From Dasypus novemcinctus (taxonomy: Eukaryota; Chordata; Mammalia; Cingulata; Dasypodidae): a stretch of 64,000 bases of DNA. The notes under the pieces are model-generated. The model saw only the letters and a program-made list of their open reading frames with translations. It did no database searches and was not told the origin of the DNA. The stretch covers positions 186,663,216 to 186,727,215 of the forward strand of contig NC_080673.1 in the NCBI RefSeq assembly GCF_030445035.2, given 5' to 3'. The position numbers and the translations under genes are program-made. Shown here one piece after another: positions 47,331 to 59,799 of the stretch (within the stretch, counting starts at the first letter, position 1; the number at the start of each line of letters is the position of its first letter).

Positions 47331-47712
47331 GATTACTATTTCAGACTGAATCATGTCCCACACAAAGACATGCTCAAGTCCTAATCCCCAGTCCAGGGAA
47401 TGATCTGTAAATAAGATCTTTGAAGATCCTGTTAAGATGACGTCAAACTGAATCAGAGTAGGCCTTAATCCAGTAAGATGGGAGTATGTATAAGCAGAAG
47501 AAATTCAGACACTGAGGCATTAAGAATGAGGAGGAGACAGGAAAGAGAAAGACTGTCATGTGATAGAGGATTGTCAAAACATACAGACTTCAGAGAAAGC
47601 ATGGTCCACCACCAATACCTTGATTTTAGACTTCTAAAGTGTGAGACAATATTCCTGTTAAACCAGCCAACCAGTCTGTCATATTGTTACAGCAGCCCTT
47701 GCACACTAAAAT
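47331..47712 (+). mobile_element. MLT1-type LTR
   Basis: 'tcagactgaatcatgtccca', 'gttaagatgacgtcaaactg', 'accttgattttagacttcta' and 'gttacagcagcccttgcaca' are in MaLR LTR order. Confidence 0.75.
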
Positions 47713-47970
47713 ACTCAACTAGACTGTTGCAATGGCATCCTAAGTCTATTCCTTATATGGCATAAGGCTTTCATCATGTGACTCCCACAATCTCTCTTCT
47801 TTTTTTATATCACTGCTCATTTATAATGGATGGCTTAAACATGCTGAACCATGCATGGATAGTTCTCCACACATACTCCATTAAATTCCTACCTCCATGC
47901 CTTTGTTCATATTCTTGCCATTGCCTGAAATGCCATGATCTCCCCTCTTCTTCTGCCTAACCACTATTAT
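47712..47970 (+). mobile_element. L2 LINE fragment
   Basis: 'tagactgttgcaatggcatc', 'ctccatgcctttgttcatat' and 'tgccattgcctgaaatgcca' are in L2 order. Confidence 0.65.
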
Positions 47971-49000
47971 GTTTTTTTGAGGGTGCAGCATAATTTATTT
48001 AGTCATTGAACAAACATTCATATGGTACTTCCTATATAGCAGAATAAATATTCATATAGCAGTTACATATATGTAAGATGACCACGTTGGGCCCACTATC
48101 AGTTTTTTCTTTGTCTCTAAAATTAATAACAGCTTTATTGTGGTATAATTCACATACCATAAAATCCATGCTTTAAAAAAATATAATTCAGTGATCTTAA
48201 TATATTCACAGAGTTGTGCAGCTGTCACCATCTAATTTTTAGAGCATTTCCATTACCCATAAAAGAAACCCCACACCCATTAGCAGTTAGGTTCAATTCC
48301 TCTCTTTATTTGGAAGAGCAAACTAATAATAATCTTTATTATTTCCATCCTTCTGCTTGCTTTTGGTTCAGTTTGCAATTTTTTCTTGTTTCTTAAGGAG
48401 GAAGTTCAGGTTATTGATTTGAGGTCTTTATTCTTTTTAATAGTCATTTACAACTAAAAATTTCCCTCCACGTACTGCCTTAGCTACATCTCATAAATTT
48501 TGGTATGTTGTGTGTTTGTTTTCAGTCATCTCAAATTATTTTCTTTTTTCCTTATAAAATTTTCTTTGACCAACTGGTTATTTATGAGTGTGGTATTTAA
48601 TTTCTATATACTTGTGAATTTTTTCTTCTGCTACTGACTTTCAATTTAATTCCACTGTGGGTGGAGGACATACTTTGTGTGATTTCATTCCTTTTAAATT
48701 TAGATTTGTTTTATGACCTACCCTGGAGAATATTCTATTTGTACTTGAGAATACTGTGTAATCCACTGTTGTTTGGTGGAATGTTCAATAGACGTCTGTT
48801 TAATCTAGTTGGTATAATATTGTTAAAGATTTCTATAGCTTTAATATTTTGCCTAGTTCTTTGAAAGTGCGACATTAAAATCTCCACCTATCATTGTTGA
48901 ATTGTCTATTTCTTTCTTCAATTCTGTCAGTTTTGCTTCATGTATTTTGCGGGCTCTTTTTTATGCAAACATATTTCTAATTTTTATAGCTTCCTGATTA

Positions 49001-49480
49001 TGGTGGTTTGAAGCTGTATGGATCCTGAAAAATTATGTTCTTAGGGTTACTTCATTCCTGTGGGTGTAAACATATTGTGAGCAGGACCCTTTTATTAGGT
49101 TGCTTTAGTTAAGACATGGCCCAGGGTGGGTCTTAATCCTCTTACTGAAGTTCTTTATATATGGGATGAATATGGAGAAAAAGACAGAGGGAAAGCCACA
49201 GAGGCTGTGAGAGAAAGCCATGGAAGCCAGAAGCTGAAAGCAGCAAAACCTGGAAAAGAATGGAGAGACCAGTAGAGGCCACAATGTACCATGCCATGTG
49301 ACAAAGGATTCCAGGATCATTGGCAGACAGTCTTCAGGAAGAAAGCATTGCCTGATGATGCCTTGATTTGGACATTTTTCTCAGCCTTTACAAGCCTGTA
49401 AACTTGTAAACTAATAAATTCCCATTGTAAAAGGCAACCCATTTCTGGTATATTGTTTTCAGCAGCCTAGCAAACAAAAC
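49001..49480 (+). mobile_element. MaLR-type LTR inserted in L1M
   Basis: 'tggtggtttgaagctgtatg', 'ttactgaagttctttatata', 'gatgatgccttgatttggac' and 'tcagcagcctagcaaacaaa' are in MaLR LTR order. It interrupts the endonuclease remnant. Confidence 0.8.
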
Positions 49481-49492
49481 ACTGGTGGATTA

Positions 49493-49811
49493 AAATTTTT
49501 TTGGGACTTGGAGTTGTCCTAAATGACATTACAGGGACAGATGCTGGACATTATATACCCTGCCATAACCCACTGAATGCACGTGGGGAGAGTGTAAACT
49601 ACAATGTAAACTATAATCCATTTGCTGCAGCAATGCTCCAAAATGTATTCACCAAATGCAATGAATGTGCCACAATGATGAAAGAGGTTGTTGATGTGGG
49701 AGGAGTTGGTGTGGGGTGGGGTGTAGGGTATGAGGAAACCTCTTATATTTTTTAATGTAGCATTTTTTGTGATCTATGTATCTTTTAAAAAAAGACAATT
49801 TAATTTAAAAA
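49493..49811 (+). mobile_element. 5'-truncated L1 3' end
   Basis: Sense L1 3'UTR ('ttacagggacagatgctgga', 'gtgtaaactacaatgtaaac'), then the 'aacctcttatattttttaat' terminus and an A-rich tail. An 84-codon frame across it is fortuitous. Confidence 0.8.
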
Positions 49812-50718
49812 GTCCTTTTTTGTCTAGAAAAAGTTTATCTTGTCTGATATTTAAAAAAGTCACTTTAGATCTATTTTGTTTATTGTTTTATGGTATCCTT
49901 TTTCTTTCAACTTATTTGGATCTTGAATCTAAATGCATCTCTGGAAGACGAAATCTAATCATGTCTTGTTTTGGTATCCATTATGCCAATTTATGACTTT
50001 TGATTGCAATGTTTAATCCATTAAATTTAATGAAACTATTGTTAAAGTAAGTTTATGTCTGTCACTTTTCTATTTGTTTTCTATGTCTTATATCTTGCTT
50101 TTATTTCATTCCTCGATTATTGTCTTACGTTAAATAAATATTTTCTAGTGTACCACTTTTTATTTTCCTATATTTTTTGAGTTATATTCTTACCAGCAAC
50201 TCTGGAAATCATTGTCTCCTGTCTTCAGTGTTTATTGTTGTTGCTATTTGCTGTAGTCACTGCTTGATGTTGTTCAGTGACTTTTCTGTATTAATTTTTA
50301 AAATTTTGCAATATCTGTATTCTTTGTCATGCATGGCCACTGAATTGATTGCTTGGTTGGCTTAGTGGTAAGCTAATGGTTGTGCAGAAATTTTCTTAAA
50401 TGCCTTGAGCCAAGAAATCTCTCACCCTGAAGGTATTGGTATATATATTGTGGTATGCCTTCAAATCTTATTCCATCTGGGCCTTCACTTTCTACTTTCA
50501 CAGAGGCTCAATGTCACTCAGAGGTGAGATTTTATGGCCTTCTCAACTCTTTCCTAGGCTTACACATAGCCTCCTACATGTGTGTGCTTTCCAGATCCCT
50601 AGGAATGTCAGGGCTTTTCAAAGCTCTCTATAGACATCTCATTCCCAAGATTTTCTTCTAGGTTTTTTGGAAAGCTTCTTCTTTACCTAACTGGTATCCA
50701 TGCTTCAGGCATCTAGAA

Positions 50719-51032
50719 ATTTTTAAAAAATTTACAAACCCCCCCCCCCCCACCTTGCAGCTGCTTGCTGTCTGCTTTCTGTGTCCATTCACTGCACATT
50801 CTTCTGTATCTGCTTGACTCCCTTTGTTGTGTCATCTTGCTGTGCCAGCTCTCTGCGGGCACAGGCCATCAGCTCTCCACGGGCATGGGCCATCAACTCT
50901 CTCAAGGTATGGGCTGTCAGCTCCCCATGGGAGTGGGCCTGCTTGCCTTCACAAGGAGGCCTTGGGACATGAACCCAGGGCCTCCCATATGGTAGACGGG
51001 AGCCCAATCATTTGAGCCACAGCTGCTTCCAA
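50719..51032 (-). mobile_element. DAS-type SINE, short form
   Basis: TSD 'gcatctagaa' at 50,709-50,718 and 51,033-51,042. tRNA-like end at right ('ccatatggtagacgggagcc', 'tttgagccacagctgcttcc'). The tail at left is A/T-rich plus poly-C. Confidence 0.85.
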
Positions 51033-51044
51033 GCATCTAGAATT

Positions 51045-52335
51045 TTAAACAATTACTGCTGATTGTTTTAGACAAATATCCTGGGGATAGGACTTTTCCC
51101 ACTTAGTGAGCTCTGATTCAGGTCAAATGAAGATAATCCTTGAGATGAAGCATTTCCAGGGAGCTTCTAGATAGGTCAAATGGTGACAGTTCTCTGAGGA
51201 TGGCGCTTTTTGGCACTCCAAACTGATTCTGCCCCCTATAGTGTTTGCTCTGCTGCTTGTTTTCATAGCTACTATGACTGTGAGGATGCTGATTTCAAGG
51301 CTACTTACCAAGCGTGGGAGAAAGGGATTGGATTTGGATAAATTAAGTCACAACAAAATTCACTGTTAATTATTGAGATCAGCTGTTTTTCTTGAATAAA
51401 TGCTCCTTAGTTTGTTGCAAGCTTTTATTAATTTCCAGCATTCTGAAAAGGTTGATTCTGATAATAGTTACCAGTTTTCTCATTGCTTTTATGGGAGCAG
51501 TAGATTATCAGAAGGCCTTAACCTGCCATTATGGAAGTGTGTCTCTCCCTTGTGTTTTTTTAAGACTTAGTTCAGAAATTTTCTCTTCCAAGATGTCTGT
51601 CCTGAATTCCCAGGATGGATTAAATATCCAAATTCCGGGCCCTCAGGGTGCTCAGGGTGCCATATTATAGTCAAATGATATATTTCTCTGTTTCTCTGCT
51701 CTTCTCACTGTCTGTCGGTTTCTCAGGAACAGGGATGGTGTCTCATTACTCTTTGTAGACTCAGCTCCTTGCACAATGTCTGAATCATGTCATTAATTTA
51801 TGCATTTGTATTCTTTTTAGTTTTGTGCCCTCTACTATCAATCTAAAATTATTCCAAGTAAATATGCATGTAATAATAATATTAAAATGCATACTAAAGA
51901 AGACTTAGGGGAAGGGAAACAAATTTAGGAAACAATTTATATTCCATATGACTACATAAAATTGTTATGTTTAGAATGAGATTTGGCCTTGAGATTTCTA
52001 CCTACAGACTTCTGAAAAGCTCTCTTCCTTGTTTGAATATGGAGTTATGATTATAAAACAGAAAGAAAAAAATAAAGAGTAATGCAGCTTACATCTCCAA
52101 ATATCTGCTATTCTTTTTCATGATCACATTGGAAAATTAGTTCTAACAATGTTTACCTAACATTGCTACAACATTACCCTTTCCTTAGGAATCAGCTCCC
52201 ACCAATGTAGTCTCATTATCTTAAAATTTTTATCTTCCCAAAGTACCCTGACTCATCAGCTGTGCTCTAATTGAATTTGCATGATACTTTGAGCTCAGTC
52301 CTTCCCTTCAATGGATAAAGATTTAATTCTGCCAA
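51045..52335. other. Repeat-poor sequence with motif cluster
   Basis: No named repeat. 52,249-52,282 contains an AP-1-like TGACTCA (52,249-52,255) and an octamer ATTTGCAT (52,275-52,282) within 34 bp. Such motifs occur by chance, so this is weak support for a regulatory element. Confidence 0.35.
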
Positions 52336-52339
52336 AGTG

Positions 52340-53030
52340 TTATGAGTTTCCACATCAATGATACAATTTCTTCCATTGCTAGAGTCACAATAATTCTATA
52401 GTAGAATACCAGTAAATTCACTCTAATCCATATTTTATTCCTCCATCCTGAGGACTCTGGGATGGTGATATCCATTCCACCTCTGAATCGAGAAGGGACT
52501 TAGATCCCACATGGCTGGTGGGTGGGATTCTCCTGCTTACATTTGTAGACTCTCTCAGTTCCCTGGTGTGGTGGTTGACCATCCTCACTTCCATATTAGC
52601 TGACCTGGGTAAATCCAACGAACCGGAGAATAGATGTTGCAACTCTGCTGAGGCTCAGGACCCAGCAGTGGCCAAGGGATTTTCTGAGGGCAGGGAGAGG
52701 AAAGAAGAGGTGTGATATGGGGACTTTTTCAGGACTTGGAGTTGTCCTCAATGATATTACAGGGACAGATGCTGGACATTATATATCCTGCCATAACCCA
52801 CTGAATGGACTGGGGGAGAGTGTAAACTACAATGTGAACTATAATCCATGCTGTGCAGCAGTGCTCGAAAATGTATTCACGAAATGCAATGATGAAAGCG
52901 TTTGTTGATGTGGGAGGAGTGATGGGGAGTGAGGAGTGGGGTATGTGGGAACCTCTTATATTTGTTAATGTAATGTTTTGTGTGATCTATGTATCTTTAA
53001 AAAAATAAAGACAATATAAAAAAGAATTAA
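52340..53030. mobile_element. L1 3' end with inverted 5' segment (second twin-primed copy)
   Basis: 52,340 to about 52,667 is antisense L1 3'UTR; about 52,668-53,030 is sense L1 3'UTR through 'aacctcttatatttgttaat' to an A-rich tail. The two pieces cover adjacent parts of the same 3'UTR, so orientation flips with little loss. This is the twin-priming signature. Confidence 0.82.
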
Positions 53031-53039
53031 CAAATATAC

Positions 53040-54200
53040 ACCACTGACAAAAAAAAAAAATGACAGGCTAACCGAGATTAATTTTCATGTCTTTAGGCAA
53101 CAAAATCAACAAAACTTGTTAATGAAAACGGGCAATCTGAATTAATCTTTTTTTAAATTCAGGTGTTTGTCATCATAGTTAAAAAATCATTTAATGCTCA
53201 AATGTTTTAAGGTTTACCTGAAAGTTTTTTATACTGTTTGAACATTTAGTACCTCTTTTTTGAGATCACTATATTCTCTTTTGCTTGGCTTTCTGCCTAG
53301 GGTTCATCTATCAGAGTGCCAATTTAACTGCTCAAAGATATCTCCAGAGGACTTTTTAAAATTTTTTCTTTCTTGTTTACACGACTTCTTACTTTCTGAC
53401 ATTTGTGTCTTGTTTATATAGTTATTTTATAGGTTTTATTTCCTTTATTTTTAAAAAAAGTGCTATGAGTGAGATAAATGTTTTCCAAGGTCAAAGTTTT
53501 TGGTTAAAAGAAGATTTGGGGGACCATACCCTCCAAGTTGCTCCTGGGGCCTCCGTCACATTTTCCTTTTAGTTTGGTATTAAGATGCTCTCTGCTTGGG
53601 TTGTATGACCAAAGCTATTGACAAGTAATATCCAATTACCTTTATCATAAACTTGTGGCACTCAGTCATTTGAAAGAAATTTAAAAGTTAAATAAACAGG
53701 GAAAAGGCACTTGCAGAGAGATTTAATTTCTAATTTATATACACAAAAGGGGCACAGTGATATTTAATGGACATAAAGTCTTTTGAGATACTGATGAAAG
53801 GATTTGTAATATGGCAACTCATTATTTTTTGCAGCTTTGGCACTGGAGCCTAGCAATTCAGTGCCTAGAGCCTCTCTTTCATGGACAAATGGAAATAATA
53901 TAAATTAACCTTTCCTTCTCTAGAAAAAAATTGAAAGTCTGATGACTCAGGATCAATAGGTTTTCATTTTTGTGGAAGACACTTTTTTGGCCAACTGTAA
54001 TTCCACAACTCTTTAAGAAAAACCTACAATTTTTAAAGACAAATTCAGGATATAAATATATTGTTCCTTTGAATTTTCCCTTATATGATAAATTGCTCAT
54101 AAACATTATGCTATCAAGTCAATAGTATCCATTTACTTATTTATTTATTTGTTTGTTTTTGGTGGAGCTCACGCATTCTGGATGGTGTGAGCTGTTGGTG
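53040..54200. other. Unannotated sequence
   Basis: No named repeat or gene. A/T-rich. Confidence 0.4.
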
Positions 54201-54206
54201 ACCCTT

Positions 54207-54620
54207 TTTTTTTTTAAAGATTTATTTTTTATTTATTTCTCTCTTCTCTCCCCTTGCCCCCTTGTTGGCTGTGTCCATTTGCTGTGTGTTCTTCTGTGTC
54301 CACTTGCATCTTGTGAGCAGCACTGGGAATGTGTGTCCCTTTTTGTAGCACTATCTTGCCGCATCAGCTCTCTGTGTGTATGGTGCCACTCCTGGACAGG
54401 CTGTGCTTTTTTTGCATGGGGTGGCTCTCCTTACAGGGTGCATTCCTTGTGCGTGGGCTCCCCTATGCTGGGGACACCCATGTGTGGCATGGCACTCCTT
54501 GTGCCTATCAGCACTGCACGTGAGGTAGCTCACCATATGAGTCAGGAGGCCCAGGATTTGAACCTTGGACCTCCCACGTGGTAGGCAGACCCTCTATCAG
54601 TTGAGCCAAATCTGCTTCGC
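54207..54620 (-). mobile_element. DAS SINE, full length, aged
   Basis: Poly-T and 'aaagatttattttttattta' at left, body 'ggtgccactcctggacaggc', and tRNA-Ala-derived head at right ('aaccttggacctcccacgtg', 'gttgagccaaatctgcttcg'). Most CpGs are lost compared with 36,964-37,338. Frames of 61-143 codons across it are artefacts. Confidence 0.88.
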
Positions 54621-54624
54621 TCCA

Positions 54625-56250
54625 TTTATTTTTAAATCAAATTTTCTTTTAAAAATGTAATACTTCAGCAGAATCCTCTATACTACCTTTGAAACTATAA
54701 TGAAACTCTCTTATAGTAAAGGATTAAAGGAAGTGCTTTATTTTATTTTTTTAATAATAAAATCTGACAGGAATTTGGGAGTTTTAAAATTCATTCTCAT
54801 TGTTAATGGTGAAAGTATTCAAGTGAAGAAGCTCAGACCCTGCTAAATTTAGAATCAAGTTTCTAATTTCTGGAAAATAGGATTAAAAATTTGAATAATC
54901 TTATGTCTAGAAAATTCTGAATATGTTTCTTTTTATAGCAAATATATGGTGTACTTGATGGACTGGTAATCTTTATTTTTTCTTGGTATAGCCTCAAGGC
55001 ATGAAACAAAGAAATTTTAAGCAGTAAACAATCATTTTGAGCTTATTAAGATCCAGAAATAAGACAGAGAAATAAGAGAAGGAACATATCTGAGAAAGGA
55101 GAGCATAGAGCCAATTACGGTGTTCTTATTTTCTCTCCTATGAAGGGTCATTATAGTGTGAATTTCTCAATTACAAGTACAGAGTCCACATTGTACCTGT
55201 GTTATACTCCCGGGTCCCATTAATTCTCTCTCTGTAGCTAGTGGTAATCCAAAAATATCGACAAACTTGAGGAACCTGAGTAGCTGAACCAGTTCACTAA
55301 TTTATGATATCTCATTTTTTCATATAAGTTAGAGAGAAGAGATTATCACTTGCAGAGACAGGAGCTTGAAAAGAGTGTGTTAGCCATTTCAGATTTGGTC
55401 TGAGCTATGCCCTTCCTGGACTCCGAGGCATGAATGAAGGAGCAGTGGGCTGAGTTTATTTGCATGAAGAGCAAAAGCAGCTTCTGATGTAGAACTATGA
55501 TGAGGGAAGGAAGGCATGAGAAACATTAGCTTGGTTCAAGAATAAAGCCTCAGAATTAGAGAGGAGGAAGATTTGGAGTGTAATGTCCTTTTCTCAAATG
55601 ACCTTCCATTGCCATGGACTCACATTTAAGTGTTCTGAAGAGAGGGCTACAATTAAGAGGCAAAAGAGTTGTCTTTTCTAAAGCTCAGTAGTAAGTGGGA
55701 GCCCAAACCGTTGAGACCCACAGAGCAGAACATAAGAGAAGATGGTAGAGATCATGTCTTCATTCTGGAGGTGAGAAGCACCTCAGATACGACTGATGTC
55801 TTGGGATAACAATGTATATAAGAGCAAAAAAATATATATATATAGGGAGTAATTCCTCCCAAAATAACTGAGCTGATGATAAGAAGGTAGAAGCAGGAAC
55901 CAAAGATAAGAGCAGACATTGTAAATTAGCTGCATCTTCCATGTTTATCTTAGACAGCTCTAGTTGTCACAGAGAGGTGCCTTTAACTGAAGCCACTGCT
56001 ATGAGGCTATGAGGTCTTAGAGATTTCTAGAGAAGGTAGGAGTGAGAATAATTATAGTAAAAACCACATGGTAGCAGAGAAGAATAGGGAGGTGGGCACT
56101 CATGACACACTTCTCAGAACTCCCAGAAGTTCATTAGGATTGTAAAGGGGAGCTGGAAGTCTTATAATGGTAGATGCACGTAGAGTCAGAAGAACAAGAC
56201 TTGGAAGGCTTAATGCAGTTTTCATTTTACCCCAGTATCATGGGACCAGG
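54625..56250. other. Unannotated sequence
   Basis: No repeat or gene recognised apart from a short (TA)n at about 55,830. Confidence 0.4.
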
Positions 56251-56254
56251 GGAA

Positions 56255-56552
56255 CCTTTTTTTTTTTTTTAATGCCTGCCCCCTTGTAGCTTGCTTGCTG
56301 TCTGCTCTCTGTGTCCAGGCACTGCACGTTTTTCTGCATTTTTGCATGTCTCCTTTTTTTTGTTGCTTCACCTTGCTGAGTCGACTCTCCGCAGCACTTG
56401 CCGGCCAGCAGTTTTCCACGGCGCTTGCAGGCCGGCGGCACTCTGCAGCATGAGGGCAAGTCTGCCTTCACAAGGAGGCTACTGGACAATGAACCCAGAG
56501 CTTCCCATATGGTAGACATGAGCCCAATTGATTGAGCCACAGTCACTTCCCG
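56255..56552 (-). mobile_element. DAS-type SINE, short form
   Basis: T-run at left, 'cttgctgtctgctctctgtg', 'gcttcaccttgctgagtcga', 'tcccatatggtagacatgag' and 'gattgagccacagtcacttc'. Some CpGs retained. Same layout as 50,719-51,032. Confidence 0.85.
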
Positions 56553-56689
56553 GGGTGGGGGGTGGGGGGAGGAGGGACTTTTATATAAAAGTTAAGTGAA
56601 AATCTTAAGATGAAGTTTAAGGAGGACTATGAATTTAAGATAAAGAGCATTTATATTGAGAGAACACTTTCACTTACTTTTTGAGGCAT

Positions 56690-56820
56690 TCTTTATGACT
56701 GGCTAGTTTTTGAGGACTTGTCCTCATTTCATAACTCTGGGAAATGGACTTCATTTTCCTCAAGCGACATTTCCAAGGTTCCAAATCTTATGAGTGGAAG
56801 AGTTTGGATTAGCCCTCAGA
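56690..56820 (-). mobile_element. MIR SINE fragment, weak
   Basis: 'cctcatttcataactctggg', 'tcattttcctcaagcgacat' and 'atgagtggaagagtttggat' resemble antisense MIR. Confidence 0.5.
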
Positions 56821-57084
56821 GTTAATGATGCAGTTTCTAAGAGGTGTATCTGCAATCATGCCTTCAAAGTCCTAAATGCCATTTCATTTGCAAGATGGCA
56901 GGTACCAGTTGTGAGCCAGGGAGTTCATGATTAGGGCTTAGTTTGAAAAACTGCAAGAGAGAAATAATAATTATAAAATCATTATGGGACAATTCTTGAT
57001 TTGTTAAATTGTGTATGTTGTTCTTTCAAAAATAATCAGATTATGTAGGACTGGAAAAAGCCTGCTAAGGGGTGTGGAGTTTTT

Positions 57085-57225
57085 TTTTTTGTAGTAATAT
57101 AACTGTTCTAAAATTTTCTTGTGGTGATGAATGCACAACATGTGATTATACTAAAAGTCATTGATTATATACTTTGGATAGACTGTACGGTATGTGAATA
57201 TATCTCAATAAAACTGTTAAATAAA
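57085..57225 (+). mobile_element. L1M 3' end
   Basis: 'gtggtgatgaatgcacaaca', 'aaaagtcattgattatatac' and 'atatctcaataaaactgtta' are the 3' end of an old L1. Confidence 0.75.
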
Positions 57226-57324
57226 TAACTGTACAAGTATAGCCAGAAATAGCATCTATGTACAACAGGGGAAGCATAGAGAGATTGAGAGGTAAAGAAT
57301 TTTCTTGTTTTCCTGTTTTTTTTT

Positions 57325-57480
57325 GGTTTATTATTATTATTATTGAAATAATGGAAATGCTCTAATGATGATTGAAGTGATAAATGTACAACTATGTGAT
57401 TATGCTAAATACCATTGATTGTACACTTTGGATTCATTATATGCTTTATTAATATGTATGAATAAAACTGGTTTGTTTTT
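57325..57480 (+). mobile_element. L1M 3' end, second copy
   Basis: Same terminal sequence as 57,085-57,225 ('aaataccattgattgtacac', 'atgaataaaactggtttgtt'), about 240 bp downstream in the same orientation. Confidence 0.7.
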
Positions 57481-57489
57481 TTAAAAAAA

Positions 57490-58005
57490 TAATAACCAGC
57501 ATCACTCACTTGCTGTTTTTGGAGGGTAGAGCCAAACTGGTGGAAATGGCAGACATATGTCGACCCCTTGGTAAACTCCTAGAGGACAGGAGGGACAGGA
57601 TGGGGCACTGCTTGTACTAGCTTGAATAAAATATTATCTGTTAGAAACAGAATCCTTGCCCCAGGTATTTGTTTCCTTCCTGGAACCACTAGAATAATAC
57701 AGAGATGGGGAAATCTGACCAAGTCAGGTTTCTTTGATTCTGTTTTTGCTTCAGCAGCTGACTCAGATGAAGGCTATTCTGTATCATATAAGGCTGTCCA
57801 ACTCTAAAGAAGTTCTGCATGGCCCTATGACTCTGTTCTATCCTTTGATGATAGACTGAAACTTGTCAAATTCTGCTTCAACACTCTAATCAACAAAAAT
57901 TTAAAAACATATGCATACCCACCTGATTTTTAAAAACTCTTTGTTATGAAATTTCCATACAACAAGGGCAACTAGGAAGCTAGTATAATGAACCCCTGTG
58001 TCTCA
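57490..58005. other. Unannotated sequence
   Basis: Nothing recognised. Confidence 0.35.
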
Positions 58006-58010
58006 TTTTC

Positions 58011-58443
58011 CTGGCTTCTAAAGCAAATGTCATGCAAAGGATTGGCTTAAACAATGAGAATTTATAGGTTCATGATTTTGAGGCTAAGAGAAATCCATAT
58101 CAAAGTGTTATCAAAGCAATGCTTTATCTCAAAAGATTGTGGCATTCTGGGGCTGGCTGCTGGCGATCCTTGGTCCTTGGCTTTTCTGTCACATGGCAGT
58201 GCCATCATGGTCTCTCCTGGTTTCTCTTTTCTCTTCCAATTTCCACTGAGATTTCTCTCTTTCCATGGCCCTCCCTATAATTCCTTCAGTTATAGGATTA
58301 AGACTTATCCTGATTCAGTTGGACCACAACTTTCCTGAACTAACCTCATGAAAAGGTTCTATTTGCAATGAGTTCACACCAACAGGAATGGATTAAGTTT
58401 AAGAACATGTTTTTCTGGGGTATGGCGCTCTGAACCTCCACAC
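58011..58443 (-). mobile_element. MaLR-type LTR
   Basis: Antisense order 'aggattggcttaaacaatga', 'ttctgtcacatggcagtgcc', 'gattaagacttatcctgatt', 'tgcaatgagttcacaccaac' matches the complement of the LTR at 49,001-49,480. Confidence 0.75.
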
Positions 58444-58539
58444 CCTGTGCATCCATTAACCAACTTCAACAATTATTGAAGGAACTCTTGATACTGAATG
58501 ATGATTTTAAAATAAATGTGATGGCAAAGATAGCTAGTT

Positions 58540-58990
58540 ATTCTCTAAATCTGTTCACCTCTTCTCTGTAATAAAGAAGTCCAGATTTATTGTTTCTATG
58601 AGTAAAGAGTACATTTTTTAGTTTAACTTGCAGCTTGATATGGCCATGTGATTCCATCTGGTCAATGAAATATAAGGAAAAGAAATAGGTATATCTTTCG
58701 GATATGCACTTTAGAAGGGGCATAGCATCTCTTTCCCATTTCCCTTCCTAGTTGGCTGTTTTTCAGGCAAGAAAATAAAGCCAGTTTGGAACAGAGACAA
58801 GGGCCACACCATAATGATGGTAGAACAACAAAAACAGAAGGGGTCTAGGCCTCTGAAGAGATGGCAGAGTAGACCTGCCACTTCAGGTTGAACTATCACA
58901 TGAGAAAGAAATAAGCATCTATCTAGTTTATTATGTGTGGCCCTCTAGCTTAAGCTGTAGATTACTTGGGTCTTTCCCACAGCAGAAAAC
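58540..58990 (+). repeat. Ancient interspersed repeat, family not assigned
   Basis: 'gatatggccatgtgattcca' and 'tggtcaatgaaatataagga' recall an old mammalian medium-reiteration repeat and weakly resemble 960-1,345. Confidence 0.35.
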
Positions 58991-59129
58991 CAATATCTTA
59001 ATTATTAAGCTTGATAAGAAGGTAGATTTCTATCTGAATAGAAATATGGGCATGGATATTAAGGCCACTTCTGTGATTTAGTGGTGTCCTTTCTCTTTTA
59101 GCTCAGCAGTTGCATTAAAGACAGTTTCT

Positions 59130-59760
59130 CCTGTTCATACTCAACAGGTATTTCCTGAGTGAATATTATATGCCAGACACTGTTCTAGATGATTACAACA
59201 GTGAATAAAAATCACAAAGATCCTCATCCTCCTGAAACCTACTCATCCACTCGTTATTCATTTCACTCATCCAGCTCATTATTCATTTGTTCAACAAATA
59301 CAGATTGAGTACCTGACACATGCCAGGCATTGCTCGAAGTATAGAGGATGCAGTGGTGGAAAAGTGAGGCAAGGTCTCTGTCCTCACTGGGCTCACATTC
59401 CATAGAGGGAGACAGACAATAAGCAAGATCAATAAGCGTTACTAAATACGTAGTTTAATAGATAGTGGTAAATCTAGGGAATAAAATAAGCAGGGTAGGG
59501 TGATAGGTAGTATAGGCGCTAGAGTTCTGGGTTTCATTTGGGGTGGTTGGAGACCACCTCACTGAGAAGGTGATATTTGAATAAAGACCAGAAAGAGAGG
59601 AGGGAGCAAGTCATGCAGATACCTGGAGATAGAACATTCCAGGCAGAAGGGCCTGCAAGTGTAAATGCCCTGAGGTGGCAGTATGTTAAAAAAAAAAAAC
59701 TGTGATGAGGCCCATGTAGCTGGAGCTAAGTGAGGAGACTGGGAGGTAATAAGGGCATAG
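59130..59760 (-). mobile_element. Two L2 3' ends in tandem
   Basis: 59,130-59,240 ('atatgccagacactgttcta') and 59,270-59,760 ('acacatgccaggcattgctc', 'gagacagacaataagcaaga', 'ctcactgagaaggtgatatt', 'acattccaggcagaagggcc') are both complements of the L2 3' end. The second is long and well preserved. Confidence 0.8.
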
Positions 59761-59799
59761 TTAGAACGTTATAGGCTTTGAAAGCTCAGACATTTGCTG

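Larger units (their letters stand above)
48110..50200 (-). mobile_element. Old L1 (L1M/HAL1-like) with endonuclease remnant, interrupted
   Basis: 48,110-48,310 is an antisense L1M 3' end ('attgtggtataattcacata'). About 48,380-49,000 is antisense L1 endonuclease coding, with GDFN readable at about 48,875-48,886. After the LTR and L1 at 49,001-49,811 it resumes with 'cttgtctgatatttaaaaaa' and further upstream L1 sequence to about 50,200. As at 15.4 kb, the L1 3' end and the endonuclease are close together with no RT domain between; here they may be separate fragments. Confidence 0.65.

Noticed and set aside
54153..54584. 143-codon plus-strand frame with a leading hydrophobic stretch like a signal peptide
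   Set aside because: Antisense reading of a DAS SINE; similar frames occur in every antisense copy (37,018, 46,907, 62,507).
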